Part shown: in pieces, positions 35,565 to 44,295 of the stretch
How the letters are laid out: each line of letters opens with the position of its first letter
Numbering within the stretch: the first letter of the stretch is position 1
NCBI RefSeq assembly: GCF_001279525.1
Contig: NZ_LGDY01000112.1
Span: 51,678 to 115,677 of the forward strand
DNA from: Nocardia sp. NRRL S-836
Lineage (GTDB): Bacteria > Actinomycetota > Actinomycetes > Mycobacteriales > Pseudonocardiaceae
Direction: 5' to 3'
Length of the DNA: 64,000 nt
The notes under the pieces: generated by a model
Told to the model about the DNA's origin: nothing
What the model saw: the letters and a program-made list of their open reading frames with translations, nothing else
Database searches by the model: none
Made by a program: the position numbers and the translations under genes

Positions 35565-36311
35565 TTACCCGCGGTCCGGTTCCTGCTGATCTGCTGGCTT
35601 CGGGGAATCTGCCGCCGTGAGCATGCGGACGAAGGCGCCGAAGGGACGCTGCATGGGGTCCGGCTTCCAGCGGACCGCGGGGTCGTCCGCGAGCGAGGCC
35701 TCCCGGACGAAGGTCGACGGCACGAGCAGCACGATTTCCTCCGAGCCGTAGGCCCAGCGTGCGAGCCCGATGCCCTGCACGAGATGCATGTAGGTGGTCT
35801 GGGTGTCGGTGTGCCCGATCTCCAGCGGGACCGTCATCCCCTCCCCCAGCGGGCCGATGTGCGCCCAGGCCGCGGCCTGGGGGCGGTTGGGGACGCCAAT
35901 GCCGAGCTGGATCTCCCCGGACCAGCGGAACGAGCCGTCCCCGTAGGGGTCGAGGCGCTGGTCGGGATCGACGAACGCGGAGAAGCCGGGCGGGTCGTCC
36001 GGGTAGTCGGCGTCGAACTCGGACAGCACATTGAGTGCGGCCTGGTTGCCGGCACGGTTGGCGTCCGGCCCTGGCCTGCTGCCGACGTCGATCCGGCCGA
36101 CTGCAAGTTCTCCTTTGTCCCAGAACTGCATCAACCGATCGAGGTAGAGGTCCTGGCCGTCGTTCCATCCCCGAAACGGCTGTCCAAAGGCAGCGGCCAG
36201 CCACGCCCAGTCGCGGTCGCGGCGCAGTTCGGCGGCTCGTTGCAGCCGCAGGCGTCCCTGCTCCGATGCCCGTGCTCGTCGTCCTGCCTGGTCGGCAACG
36301 CTGCGCAGCAT
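35565..36311 (-). CDS. hypothetical protein, 248 aa
   Basis: Not recognised. A soluble, acidic protein with an arginine-rich N-terminus (ADQAGRRARASEQGRLRLQR) and a beta-rich middle (IQLGIGVPNRPQAAAWAHIG, GMTVPLEIGHTDTQTTYMHL). ATG at 36311 is chosen because AAGGAG lies 6 bases before it; the frame extends to 36359 without a ribosome binding site. A transposase remnant begins right after its stop, so the 3' end may have been remodelled. Confidence 0.65.
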   Translation of the reverse strand: MLRSVADQAGRRARASEQGRLRLQRAAELRRDRDWAWLAAAFGQPFRGWNDGQDLYLDRLMQFWDKGELAVGRIDVGSRPGPDANRAGNQAALNVLSEFDADYPDDPPGFSAFVDPDQRLDPYGDGSFRWSGEIQLGIGVPNRPQAAAWAHIGPLGEGMTVPLEIGHTDTQTTYMHLVQGIGLARWAYGSEEIVLLVPSTFVREASLADDPAVRWKPDPMQRPFGAFVRMLTAADSPKPADQQEPDRG

Positions 36312-36602
36312 GCTGCTCTCCTTGTCCGCAGTGAGCGCGATGGGGCAGTAGTACCGCAAGCCACCGACAGAAACTGGTCGGCCAGCACGTCACCGCAGAC
36401 TTGAGGTCGGCGTGAACGTCGTCGTGCCATGGGACATGGCGAATGCCGGCATCAGGGACGCCGGGCACGGCCAGGCTCCGCGCCGAACCGCACCGCACTG
36501 CGTGTCAATCGCGCGGCCGCTTCGAAGACCACGGTGGCGCCGCCGAAGCGCGGTCATGCACACGTGGTCGGTGGGTGCCAGTGCTGCGACCCCATCACGA
36601 GG
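36312..36602. other. intergenic stretch, nothing recognised
   Basis: Overlapping short frames only, none protein-like on either strand. Confidence 0.5.
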
Positions 36603-37007
36603 TCACCTGGCCTCAACGCGTGCCGGGGTCAGGGTTCGGAGAAAGGGGTTTGGCGGCTGAGCACAGTGGATCCGGGTATGGGAGCGATGTCCCACGGGCA
36701 CGAGCTGGTTGCCAACCTTTAGGGCCGCGACGACCTCGGCGGCGTCGGTGATCCGGCGGAGAGTGAACGCGGCGGACAGCGGGCCGACGGGGATGCGCAC
36801 CTCGCCGACGGACAACGACCAGCCGGTCAGCTCGATGTCGAGCCGGGCGCCGTGGCCGGTCTCGATGAGGTCGAGGTAGGCCTGGGCTCGCCTGCACCGG
36901 GCACCAAGTTCACCTGAGGGCGTCGGCTCAAGCATCGTCCGGACGCGCAGGCTCCGGGACAACTCACTCACCAGCCGGTACGACGCGCCGATGCCGTGGT
37001 AGGCCAT
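36603..37007 (-). CDS. hypothetical protein, 134 aa
   Basis: Not recognised. The ATG is preceded by GGAG at good spacing. The body has a plausible globular composition (RAQAYLDLIETGHGARLDIE, LTGWSLSVGEVRIPVGPLSA). It lies 25 bp after the broken DUF4145-like gene and in the same direction, so the two may have formed an operon. Confidence 0.5.
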   Translation of the reverse strand: MAYHGIGASYRLVSELSRSLRVRTMLEPTPSGELGARCRRAQAYLDLIETGHGARLDIELTGWSLSVGEVRIPVGPLSAAFTLRRITDAAEVVAALKVGNQLVPVGHRSHTRIHCAQPPNPFLRTLTPARVEAR

Positions 37008-37031
37008 GCCGAAACTCCACTGGGGGCACTT

Positions 37032-37393
37032 TCAGTCGTGGATGTAGTTGTTGCGGATTTGGCGGCCGGCATCAACCACATCGGCCTTCTCGGTGCTGAT
37101 CAAGCCTTGTTGCTCGGCCCGCTGGATGTTCGCGTGGAAGGACTCGTTGTTGTGAGCCGTAGCTTCAGCGCGTCCTCAACCGCGAAAATCGGGGCGGCCG
37201 CCGCTGTCGTGAGCATCTTGTATCGGTAGAACAACAGCGCGAACATCTCGCGCGCGTCTTCCAGGAGGTTCGCCGGACCTTCCGGTGTGGTGGACGTGAT
37301 GCCGAAGCTGTGGGCTACCTCCTTGAGGCGGCGATAGATCATCGTTCGTTCCTCGCCGTTGCCATCCAGACGCCCGATGAAGTTGGCCATCAT
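37032..37393 (-). pseudogene. frameshifted DUF4145/HEPN-like protein
   Basis: The frame from 37393 reads well to DALKLRLTTT and then becomes unlike protein, ending at 37100. In another frame the sequence resumes as NNESFHANIQRAEQQGLIST then EKADVVDAGRQIRNNYIHD and a TGA at 37034. The last block (RNxYIH) is the signature end of DUF4145/HEPN-like domains. A shift at an ACAACAACG run near 37155 explains both. Intact, it would be about 120 residues. A sequencing error is possible. Confidence 0.65.
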
Positions 37394-37460
37394 CGGGTCC
37401 GGTTCTGGTGGCGCGAATTCACCGAGGTCGGTACCGGGCGGCGTCCGTCATGCTTGCCAT

Positions 37461-38429
37461 GTGACCGATGTAAACGCTGGCGCTCCGCTTGCCTTCCTGT
37501 CCCACGCCAGCGAGGACAAGAGCACTTTCGCTGAGCCGCTCGCGCGGGAGCTGGCTCGACGCGGTGTCCAGCCATGGTTGGACAAGTGGGAGATCAAGCC
37601 CGGCGACAGCCTCATCCAAAAGCTGTTCGACGAGGGCTTGGCACGGAGCCAGGCAGTCATCGTGATCGTCTCGGCTCTGTCGGTCTCCAAGCCTTGGGTG
37701 CGCGAGGAACTTGACAACGCGGCCGTGCGACGGATCACGCAAGGCACTCGCCTCATCCCCATCCGACTCGACGACGTCGAGATGCCGGCACCACTGCTGC
37801 ACCTGGCTTGACTGAATGCAGAGCGAACCCCTGCGAGCATTCAGCTAACCGCGGAGCGCATCGCCCACACGATCCATGATCATGATCCGCGTCCGGCTGT
37901 TGCTCCGCGGCCCGCCTACAGCACGCCGACCATCGCGATCAGCGGCTTGACCCCCGCCGACACTCTGCTCCTCGCGGAAACGATCCGCGAGGCCATCAAC
38001 ACGGGGTACACCCTGCCGTTGGACTGGACAGCCGTGAAGTCGCGCGTCAGCCAGGCCGGCCTCACCGGTGAAGCCCTCATGGAGTCACTGGATGCGATTG
38101 CTCGGGCCGACTATGTGAACGTCCAGCTCCGCGCCAACGATCATGTGTCACACTACGAGCTCACTCGCTTCGGCTACACCATCGGGATCACTGCGGTGGT
38201 GCCGGACATCGACGAGGTGCACAAACGAATCATCGCGGCGCTCATCAATGACCCACCGAAAGACCGGAGCGCACTGGCCGACCTTGCCACACAGGCAGCT
38301 ACAGACGAGCTCATCGTCGACCAGCTGCTCCGGAATCTAGAGGACCAGGGGCTTGTCGGGACGAGCCGAACCTTCGGGGGTGTGAAGGTGCACGACATCA
38401 GCCCAACGCTGCACCGACTGATCAATTAG
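37461..38429 (+). pseudogene. TIR-domain protein interrupted by one in-frame TGA
   Basis: GTG 37461 opens a TIR domain (PLAFLSHASEDKSTFAEPLA, PWLDKWEIKPGDSLIQKLF, VSKPWVREELDNAAVRR with the catalytic-type glutamate near residue 83). A TGA at 37809-37811 stops it after 116 residues. The same frame then continues without break (LNAERTPASIQLTAERIAHT, then GLTPADTLLLAETIREAINT) to 38429, giving the normal TIR-plus-winged-helix-like C-terminal domain of about 320 residues. A single change of CGA or TGG to TGA would explain it. The downstream part could be expressed alone from TTG 37947. Likely a former NAD-cleaving defence effector. Confidence 0.75.
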
Positions 38430-38439
38430 CGCCGAGGAT

Positions 38440-38612
38440 CGCGCACCTACGTCGACGACTCCGGGACGTGGCCGGGCAAGGTCGTCACGGAGGTGCTCCA
38501 GGCCACCTAACTCTGGGAGGCCGAGCCGGAGCACCAGGGCAACCTGGAGCGGTACCCGAACGGTTACACGTGCCACCACGTGAGGCCGGAATGGCAGCTC
38601 GGCGAGAGGTAG
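38440..38612 (+). pseudogene. msrA 3' fragment
   Basis: YVDDSGTWPGKVVTEVLQAT, a TAA stop, [20 protein letters not shown] and [13 protein letters not shown] match the last 55 residues of peptide methionine sulfoxide reductase A. The catalytic N-terminal GCFW part is absent. Clearly a non-functional remnant. Confidence 0.75.
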
Positions 38613-38970
38613 AGAACGCCACGTCTCACCCCCACGATCTGGAAGAAGGGGACGGTGTGGCGTTCCACCACGACCTCGCCGCCATCCGCCTTTAGGACTC
38701 GAAGACCAGTACGGCAACCCCACTCCCGCACTCGACTACGGCCCCGGCGCGCCCCGCCGCGACATCCGGGCGTACATGCAGCCGCACACCTCGGCCGAAC
38801 ATGCGAAGACCGGCCGTCAGCCGAAGAACACCCACTGGCGGCTGTTCACGTACTCGGCGATCGGCCTGTGTGAACGCGGAACCCAGGTCCTGAGCGCGTC
38901 GAGGTTGGCGCTGGCGTGGGCCATCGATCAGCAGTACGGCGTCCTCGTGGCGTGGCACTGTCCGAGGTGG
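38613..38970 (+). pseudogene. unidentified coding remnant
   Basis: In one frame DQYGNPTPALDYGPGAPRRD, IRAYMQPHTSAEHAKTGRQP and KNTHWRLFTYSAIGLCERG read like protein, preceded by a stop after HHDLAAIRL. No family recognised, no start seen. Probably a decayed gene between the msrA fragment and the nuclease gene. Confidence 0.35.
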
Positions 38971-40002
38971 TTAGGGCGCTGCTCGGTAGCTGAAGTCTTG
39001 GTTGGGTGCGAGTTCGACGAGCCGGTCGAGGGTGGGGGCGGTTTGCCGGCCCCAGGCGTTGGAGACCAGCCAGGTGGCATCGTGGTCGTGGATCGGGTGG
39101 TCGGTGAACCATTTGTGGATGTTGTTGCCGAAACTCTTGTACTTCTGGGTGAACTGCTCGATGAGGTCGGGGCCGTCGAGGATCCCTGGCGCCGAGATGA
39201 TCCGTGAACCAGGTATGACGTCGGCGATGGCGGTCATCGGCACACCGGCCGAGTGCAGTCTTTGCACCAGTTCGAGGATGGCCCAGCGTTTCCGAAGCGG
39301 TTTCGACTCTTCGGGCGGGGTTGCGATCACGTACTGGGCCCAGTCTCGTCCGCTGCTCGCCGTGCGGGCTGCTTGTTCACGGTGGCGCAGCCGGATGGTG
39401 AACTCCTCAGCTTCGGACAGTGGGATCAGCTGGGTGATGTCCAGCAGGATCCGGTCGTCTACTCGGTGCGGTGTCAGCCTGATGCAGGTGATGTCGAGGG
39501 CGTAGGTGGTGGTGAGCCACAGGACGGTTGTGGTGATCTCTGCGCCGAATCCGGCGGATACCAGCACGATGCGCACGTCTCCGGACAGCTCGTCGGTGTC
39601 GTCGAGCCAGTCGGTCAGGGTTTGCCGCCCCTGTCCTTGCCGATCGGGGCTCACGCGCGCCAGATGCCGCTCGAACACGTCTACTACTTGGTCGAACGTC
39701 AGGGACGACACCATGGCGGCGTATCGCAACGCCTGTAGATCCATATGACCGCCGTGGTAGGTGCGTTTGAGCTCCACCACGACGACGCGGGCGTCGCGAT
39801 CGATGCACAACAGGTCGATGCGCCGGTCGCTCCCCTCGAAGTCGCCGAATTCCTCGGCGATAACCAGGAGGCTCTCGTCGACCGCGGCGATGTTGTCGCG
39901 TAGCAGGCGCTGTAGATCGCGTCGTTCCCAGATTCCCTCAGCGGTGAAATCCGTTGGCGGTATCGCCTGCAACGCATCGGCCGTCATCTCGAACAAGGCC
40001 AC
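38971..40002 (-). CDS. PD-(D/E)XK nuclease-like protein
   Basis: A 343-residue protein with a NucS/RecB-type nuclease core near the front: RRIDLLCIDRDARVVVVELKRT gives Asp63, Glu77 and Lys79 of the D...ExK motif, preceded by a conserved-looking Glu50-Glu51. The rear half is mixed helix/strand with FTQKYKSFGNNIHKWFTDHP. The family cuts DNA and this stand-alone type occurs near defence genes. GTG 40002 is chosen because GGAAGGGG precedes it; the frame runs on to 40206 with no ribosome site. No methylase or helicase partner is nearby. Confidence 0.78.
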   Translation of the reverse strand: MALFEMTADALQAIPPTDFTAEGIWERRDLQRLLRDNIAAVDESLLVIAEEFGDFEGSDRRIDLLCIDRDARVVVVELKRTYHGGHMDLQALRYAAMVSSLTFDQVVDVFERHLARVSPDRQGQGRQTLTDWLDDTDELSGDVRIVLVSAGFGAEITTTVLWLTTTYALDITCIRLTPHRVDDRILLDITQLIPLSEAEEFTIRLRHREQAARTASSGRDWAQYVIATPPEESKPLRKRWAILELVQRLHSAGVPMTAIADVIPGSRIISAPGILDGPDLIEQFTQKYKSFGNNIHKWFTDHPIHDHDATWLVSNAWGRQTAPTLDRLVELAPNQDFSYRAAP

Positions 40003-40408
40003 CAGTACCCCTTCCACCCGCACCATCCACAGAGGGAGTCGCCAGCACCCGGCGCCATGTAACAGCCCGAAACCGCGTAACCAGATGACGACCGAGTTCC
40101 TCTGCGATCCTTGACGGCGCCGTCGACCGCGCCTCGCCACGCGACATGCGGCACCGTTTGCCGTGGCCGCCACGGGAGATCGGCGACTATGTGACCAGCG
40201 ACACATCGCTTTTTTTCCGCATATTCCTATCGAAGCGGACTAGCTGAAAAAACCAGGTAAAGCACTTGATGGCGAATTTGCATGTCACCCATTAGGGCAT
40301 GTCTAGAGAGGAATGGTCGCTCGATGGGGTGAAAGAGAACGCCTCAACTGGCTCGGCATGATAAAGTTGCAACTCTGGGGAAGAGGTCTGTCCGCATAGA
40401 CTGCACTT
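40003..40408. other. AT-richer intergenic region
   Basis: About 400 bp, with an unusual T-run (CTTTTTTTCC at about 40208) and A-run (CTGAAAAAACC). No gene seen. It probably holds the divergent promoters of the nuclease gene and the small membrane protein. Confidence 0.5.
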
Positions 40409-40735
40409 GTGGTCATTGTCTTTGGCGTTTGCGCCATCCTGCTTAGTGTCTTCGCCGGACTCGGCGTGCTTCTCGCGATCGTGCTTCGAGGCACCGACTC
40501 TGATGAAGGCAAGAAGATCGTGATGCTCGCGTTGCGCGAGCTGGTCACCGGGACGCTCATCGAGGTAGCACAGCTTCCGGGTCGACTGGCACGAGCGCTC
40601 GTAGACATCTTCTGGCAGGGGCCGCCGTCCGGTGGTAACCAAATGAGCCCGCCTGCACAACCGGGACCGGGCCAACAAGGACTACCACCTGCGATCGGCG
40701 GGGAGCCAACACCTCCGGCCGAGCCGCGCATATAG
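40409..40735 (+). CDS. small membrane protein with proline-rich tail
   Basis: 108 residues: an N-terminal transmembrane helix (IVFGVCAILLSVFAGLGVLLAIVL), a short amphipathic segment (VMLALRELVTGTLIEVAQLP) and a 35-residue Pro/Gly tail. GTG start. The architecture resembles a second small protein at 60247. Function unknown. Confidence 0.55.
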   Translation: MVIVFGVCAILLSVFAGLGVLLAIVLRGTDSDEGKKIVMLALRELVTGTLIEVAQLPGRLARALVDIFWQGPPSGGNQMSPPAQPGPGQQGLPPAIGGEPTPPAEPRI

Positions 40736-40794
40736 CCGGCGAAAGCGAGCCGCGTTTTGCCGGACGAATGCCGACAACGCAGGGGGGATCAGCC

Positions 40795-41715
40795 GTGACC
40801 GATCGCGCCCGCACACACCGTCGCTCGCGCCAGGTACTCGCCGAGGACGCGGGTGCGCGCACCCGTGTCCTCGATGTGCCAGTGCACGAGGTGACGGTCA
40901 GGGACAGGCGGTTGGGCTCGTTCCGGTTGCAGATCTACACCGCCGACGGGCTGCGGCCGGTCGTGATCGTCACCCAGGACGCGACCAGCGAAGGGTGTTC
41001 GCTGGTCAACGGCGCGGAGCGGTACGCGGCCAGCGTCTGGCGTACTCACTTCACTAAGGCCGCCGAACCGCCGCTGTGGGTGCAGAACATGCAGATGCAG
41101 GACTCCACGATGCTCGCGCTTGTCGCCTTCGACGTCGGCACCGACTACACCCTGTCCGACGCCATCTGGGACGTCATTGACCCGACCGACCTGCAGCGGC
41201 TCGTCGGTGCCGACGTTGACCTGAGGCGTGGTCAACGCCCTGCCCCTGCCTCGAAGCCGGTCTACCGCACGAAGTTCATCATCACGCCAGTCGCGAATTT
41301 CCCACCGGGAAAGCCGTTCCGCGCTCGCAGGTGCATGCCCCCGATGCGACATCGGCGATGGCGGCACCTGCTGGCCCGCCTACGGCCTGCACCGGCACCG
41401 GCAAGCTGCTGCTGGTATCACGGCGGGGACTGGCGAACCGCGAACGCCACAGCGCTGCGCCTGCTCGCCACCACACCAATGACCAGCGCAGATCCCGGCG
41501 AATGGCCGGTGGAGTTGTGTGAGGCGGTGGACGCGGCGGGCATCACGGGCTGGCAGCGGCAAGCCGTGCAGAGCCTGTTCCTCGACCCGATCGTCCTGGA
41601 GCACGAGGACAACGGCCGACTCTCCTACGGCAACGGGCAACACCGCGGCCGCGCGATGCACGACGCCGGCGTCGCCCGCACCATCACCGCCGTCGACGAG
41701 CTCTACACGGTGTAG
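40795..41715 (+). CDS. hypothetical protein with ParB-like C-terminal motif
   Basis: A 306-residue protein not assigned to a family. GTG 40795 is chosen because a GGGGGGA site precedes it. The C-terminal segment LEHEDNGRLSYGNGQHRGRA then MHDAGVARTIT recalls ParB/Srx-type loops where GNGQHR contacts nucleotide or nucleic acid. The middle (about 180-230) is Arg/Pro/Cys-rich and lower in quality. Possibly a nuclease or NTPase of the ParB-like fold; uncertain. Confidence 0.55.
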   Translation: MTDRARTHRRSRQVLAEDAGARTRVLDVPVHEVTVRDRRLGSFRLQIYTADGLRPVVIVTQDATSEGCSLVNGAERYAASVWRTHFTKAAEPPLWVQNMQMQDSTMLALVAFDVGTDYTLSDAIWDVIDPTDLQRLVGADVDLRRGQRPAPASKPVYRTKFIITPVANFPPGKPFRARRCMPPMRHRRWRHLLARLRPAPAPASCCWYHGGDWRTANATALRLLATTPMTSADPGEWPVELCEAVDAAGITGWQRQAVQSLFLDPIVLEHEDNGRLSYGNGQHRGRAMHDAGVARTITAVDELYTV

Positions 41716-42293
41716 GCCCGCCCGCTCGCGACGCCGGCGCCTACAGAACACGAAACACCGGTACGGCTGCGAAGTCCACATCGGACCCGGCGGATGGTCA
41801 GCCACGCCCGCAGCGCAGGTCGTACAACCGCCATGCGGTCGGTTCGCAGACCGCGGCCGGCAACGGCGCGGCGGTGCGCGGAAGCCAGGTCGGGCACGGC
41901 AACGACAACACCGCGGCGGACAGCGACATGACGCTCCCGGCCGCGAAGACCGAGCCGAGGCCAGGATGGTGGACAAGGCTGCACACTCCGGCGCCAGGGT
42001 GGCGCTCTCCACGATCGTCGCTGACGCAGTCGCGATCGTCACCTGGGTCGGCTGCGAGCCCTAGGAGTAGGAACGCGCACTAGCGTTTGGCCGACCCGAA
42101 CCTCAGTGTCGATCAACGCCTGCTCCTGACGGCAGAGAATCAGGTCGCGTCGGAGTACGAGGTCCTGCCGCTGGCGCACGGCGTCGGCACGCAACGCGCG
42201 TAGCTGTTCCAGAAAAGCGGCGGACACAAGCTCACGCTCCGCGCCTGGCCACGACGCTTCTACCAGCGAACCTGATGGCGTGGCTTACCGCTT
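41716..42293. other. intergenic stretch with one weak small ORF
   Basis: Mostly random frames. A minus-strand ORF at 42039-42227 (62 aa, helical: AAFLEQLRALRADAVRQRQD) could be a small coiled-coil protein but lacks a clear ribosome binding site. Confidence 0.4.
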
Positions 42294-42482
42294 TCACGTT
42301 GAGCTGGCCGGAGGTTGGGTAGCCGTGCCGAAGGTGAGTTCATCGTGTCGGCGGCACAGCAGCCGCACCTTGTGACGGCGGCCAGGGAGCTTCTCTCCGC
42401 TGACTGCGGAAAGCCCGCAGATCCAGCAGCGCCCGAACGACGACGCTGCCACTCGCACGACCCCTACCTGCCGCTTCGCCAT
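42294..42482 (-). CDS. small protein with CxxC...CxxH zinc-binding pattern
   Basis: 62 residues from ATG 42482. CWICGLSAVSGEKLPGRRHK then VRLLCRRHDE gives a CxxC and a CRRH pair, as in HNH-type or treble-clef zinc sites. It might be the truncated core of an HNH endonuclease; length and isolation make this uncertain. Confidence 0.35.
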   Translation of the reverse strand: MAKRQVGVVRVAASSFGRCWICGLSAVSGEKLPGRRHKVRLLCRRHDELTFGTATQPPASST

Positions 42483-42773
42483 TAGGGCAGTGTCTCAGCG
42501 GCGGGCGGGATCCGCCTGACGGCTGCCGCAGCGCGCGGGTTCGTGTAACAGGTGGAGCGGGCCGTGCGATGCTGGGAGCAGGTCCGGTGTGCACCCCCAG
42601 GCGCGCCGGGCCTCCTCATGTTCACGGGGCTCTACCGTGGGGCTCATGCGGTGGTGGCGACGGCGTCAGCGAACAGGCGATCCCCGCGCGGTGAGCGCCC
42701 ACGACGCACCGCGTCCGCCTCTTCCACAGAGGTCGCTGCGGGCGATGGCCGAGGATTGGCTGCGGTAGGCAGG

Positions 42774-42824
42774 TCCACTGAGCCGTGCCGACCGGCGACG
42801 AGACCGACGGCACGGCTCAGTGGA
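42774..42824. terminator. 17-bp perfect hairpin after the cas operon
   Basis: TCCACTGAGCCGTGCCG (42774-42790) and its exact reverse complement (42808-42824) enclose a 17-nt loop, 49 bp beyond the csb2 stop. A T-richer stretch (TCTGTTTCTC) follows on the plus strand only. It is probably the terminator of the leftward cas operon, possibly working both ways. Bases 42483-42773 show no gene. Confidence 0.7.
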
Positions 42825-42872
42825 TCTGTTTCTCACCGCCGTTGCAGATGTGTGCTGCCGGTCGGCTTGGTG

Positions 42873-44291
42873 TCATTGGCGGGCTGGGTCGGCCTGGAAG
42901 AGGCCGAGTCCGAAGTGGCTGAGATCGCCGAGCGCGATGGGACCGTGAGTGGGCTGAGGGAACGTGATGCGGACCCAGGCGGGTGGTGCACCGTGGTGAC
43001 GTTTCTGGCCGGGACGGTGGGTGGTGAAGCGGAACTGTGGGTCCTGTAGGAGCTCCACTGTGGATGGTTGGGGGTGTCCTCGGTAAGCGAGTTCCTTGAT
43101 GATGCGGTTGCGGACGAACCAGTGCCAGTCCTTCTTTAGGTGGCCGGTGGGCAGGAAGGGTGTGGTTGAGATCCAGGTGCGGCTCGGCCGGGTGTATTCG
43201 GGTAGGAGGTTGTCGGCGGTGCCGTAGCCGGTAAGTGTGATCCTGGTGGTGTCCGGGCCGGGCGCACCGGGAGGGCCGTAGAGTCGCCGGACTTCTTTGT
43301 GCAGCAACGCTACAACGTCCTCCGCGCAGCCTTGGGGGATCCAGATGGCCAGTTCGGCGGCGCGGCCGCTCTTGTCTGGAAGAGCGAGGTAGTGCGGGTG
43401 CTGGTGGTTTTCGAGATGGCCACCGGCATCGTTCTTGCCGGCGAACAACCGTAGTTGTGGGTGGTTGTCGAGGGCTTTGATCGCGGTGGCGCGTAGCCGG
43501 CTGGTCAGCACGACCGTGTCAGTGATCGAAGGCGCCTGTGGGTCGAGCACGGCGAACCGCAGTGTGGTGACTGGCTCGGGGGAGCTGGTGGGGGCCAGCG
43601 CGGTGGGGGTGGCCGGGGCAATCGGGTGGGATTGCAGGTAGGCGATGAGCTTGGTGGATCTCGGGTAGAGCAGTTTGCCGGCGCGGATGTCAACCGGGCG
43701 GGCCAGCAGTTGTTCGAAGTCCAGCGGTACGTCGGGGTCGGGGCACAGCAGGGAGATCGTGTCCATGCTGTCGGGAATGAAGTCGCTGATGTCGCAGGCG
43801 GAGCTGACGTGATGGTCGGTGGTGGGCTGCCAGTCGGGGTCGACGCGGGCGTCGCAGAGGCTGTCGGCGCGGCCGAGGTAGGGCAGTGCTTCGGCGAGCT
43901 GTGTCAGGGCTTTGTGTTGTTCTTCGGTGAGAGTGGTGTTCCAGCGGATGGCGAGTTCGGCGTCGGGGTCGAGGACGGCGAAGGCGTCGAGGGTGCGGTC
44001 GGTGCTGGCGGCGCCGGTGCGGTGTTTGGTGTCGGGGTAGTAGTGGCGGGTGTGGCTGACCTGGTGCGGGGGGACAAAATAGGTCGGTGGGGTAGCGAGG
44101 GCGGTGAGCAGGCCGTGCACGGTGGTGTCGTCGAGGTGGTGGGGCAGGCGGGTTTTCCAGGTCGCGTACAGAGCGCGTAGCAGCCGCCAGGGTGAGGGTG
44201 GGAGTTCGACGGCGCCTTCGTTGACGTGGCTGCCCCAGGGGGTGGCGTGGTAGCGGCCCAGGATGAATCGGACCACGAGGGTGGTGGCCAA
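42873..44291 (-). CDS. csb2: type I-G CRISPR protein Csb2 (Cas5-Cas6 fusion)
   Basis: A 472-residue Csb2/GSU0054-type protein. The opening (TTLVVRFILGRYHATPWGSH, NEGAVELPPSPWRLLRALY) is the Cas5-like RAMP half; the C-terminal part (about 330-472, with RITLTGYGTADNLLP and HWFVRNRIIKELAYRGHPQP) is the Cas6-like half that processes pre-crRNA. TTG 44291 is chosen because it gives the family N-terminus and has GGAAGGG upstream; the frame continues upstream only inside csb1. It is the last gene of the cas3-csx17-csb1-csb2 operon, 5 bp after csb1. Confidence 0.9.
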   Translation of the reverse strand: MATTLVVRFILGRYHATPWGSHVNEGAVELPPSPWRLLRALYATWKTRLPHHLDDTTVHGLLTALATPPTYFVPPHQVSHTRHYYPDTKHRTGAASTDRTLDAFAVLDPDAELAIRWNTTLTEEQHKALTQLAEALPYLGRADSLCDARVDPDWQPTTDHHVSSACDISDFIPDSMDTISLLCPDPDVPLDFEQLLARPVDIRAGKLLYPRSTKLIAYLQSHPIAPATPTALAPTSSPEPVTTLRFAVLDPQAPSITDTVVLTSRLRATAIKALDNHPQLRLFAGKNDAGGHLENHQHPHYLALPDKSGRAAELAIWIPQGCAEDVVALLHKEVRRLYGPPGAPGPDTTRITLTGYGTADNLLPEYTRPSRTWISTTPFLPTGHLKKDWHWFVRNRIIKELAYRGHPQPSTVELLQDPQFRFTTHRPGQKRHHGAPPAWVRITFPQPTHGPIALGDLSHFGLGLFQADPARQ

Positions 44292-44295
44292 AGGT

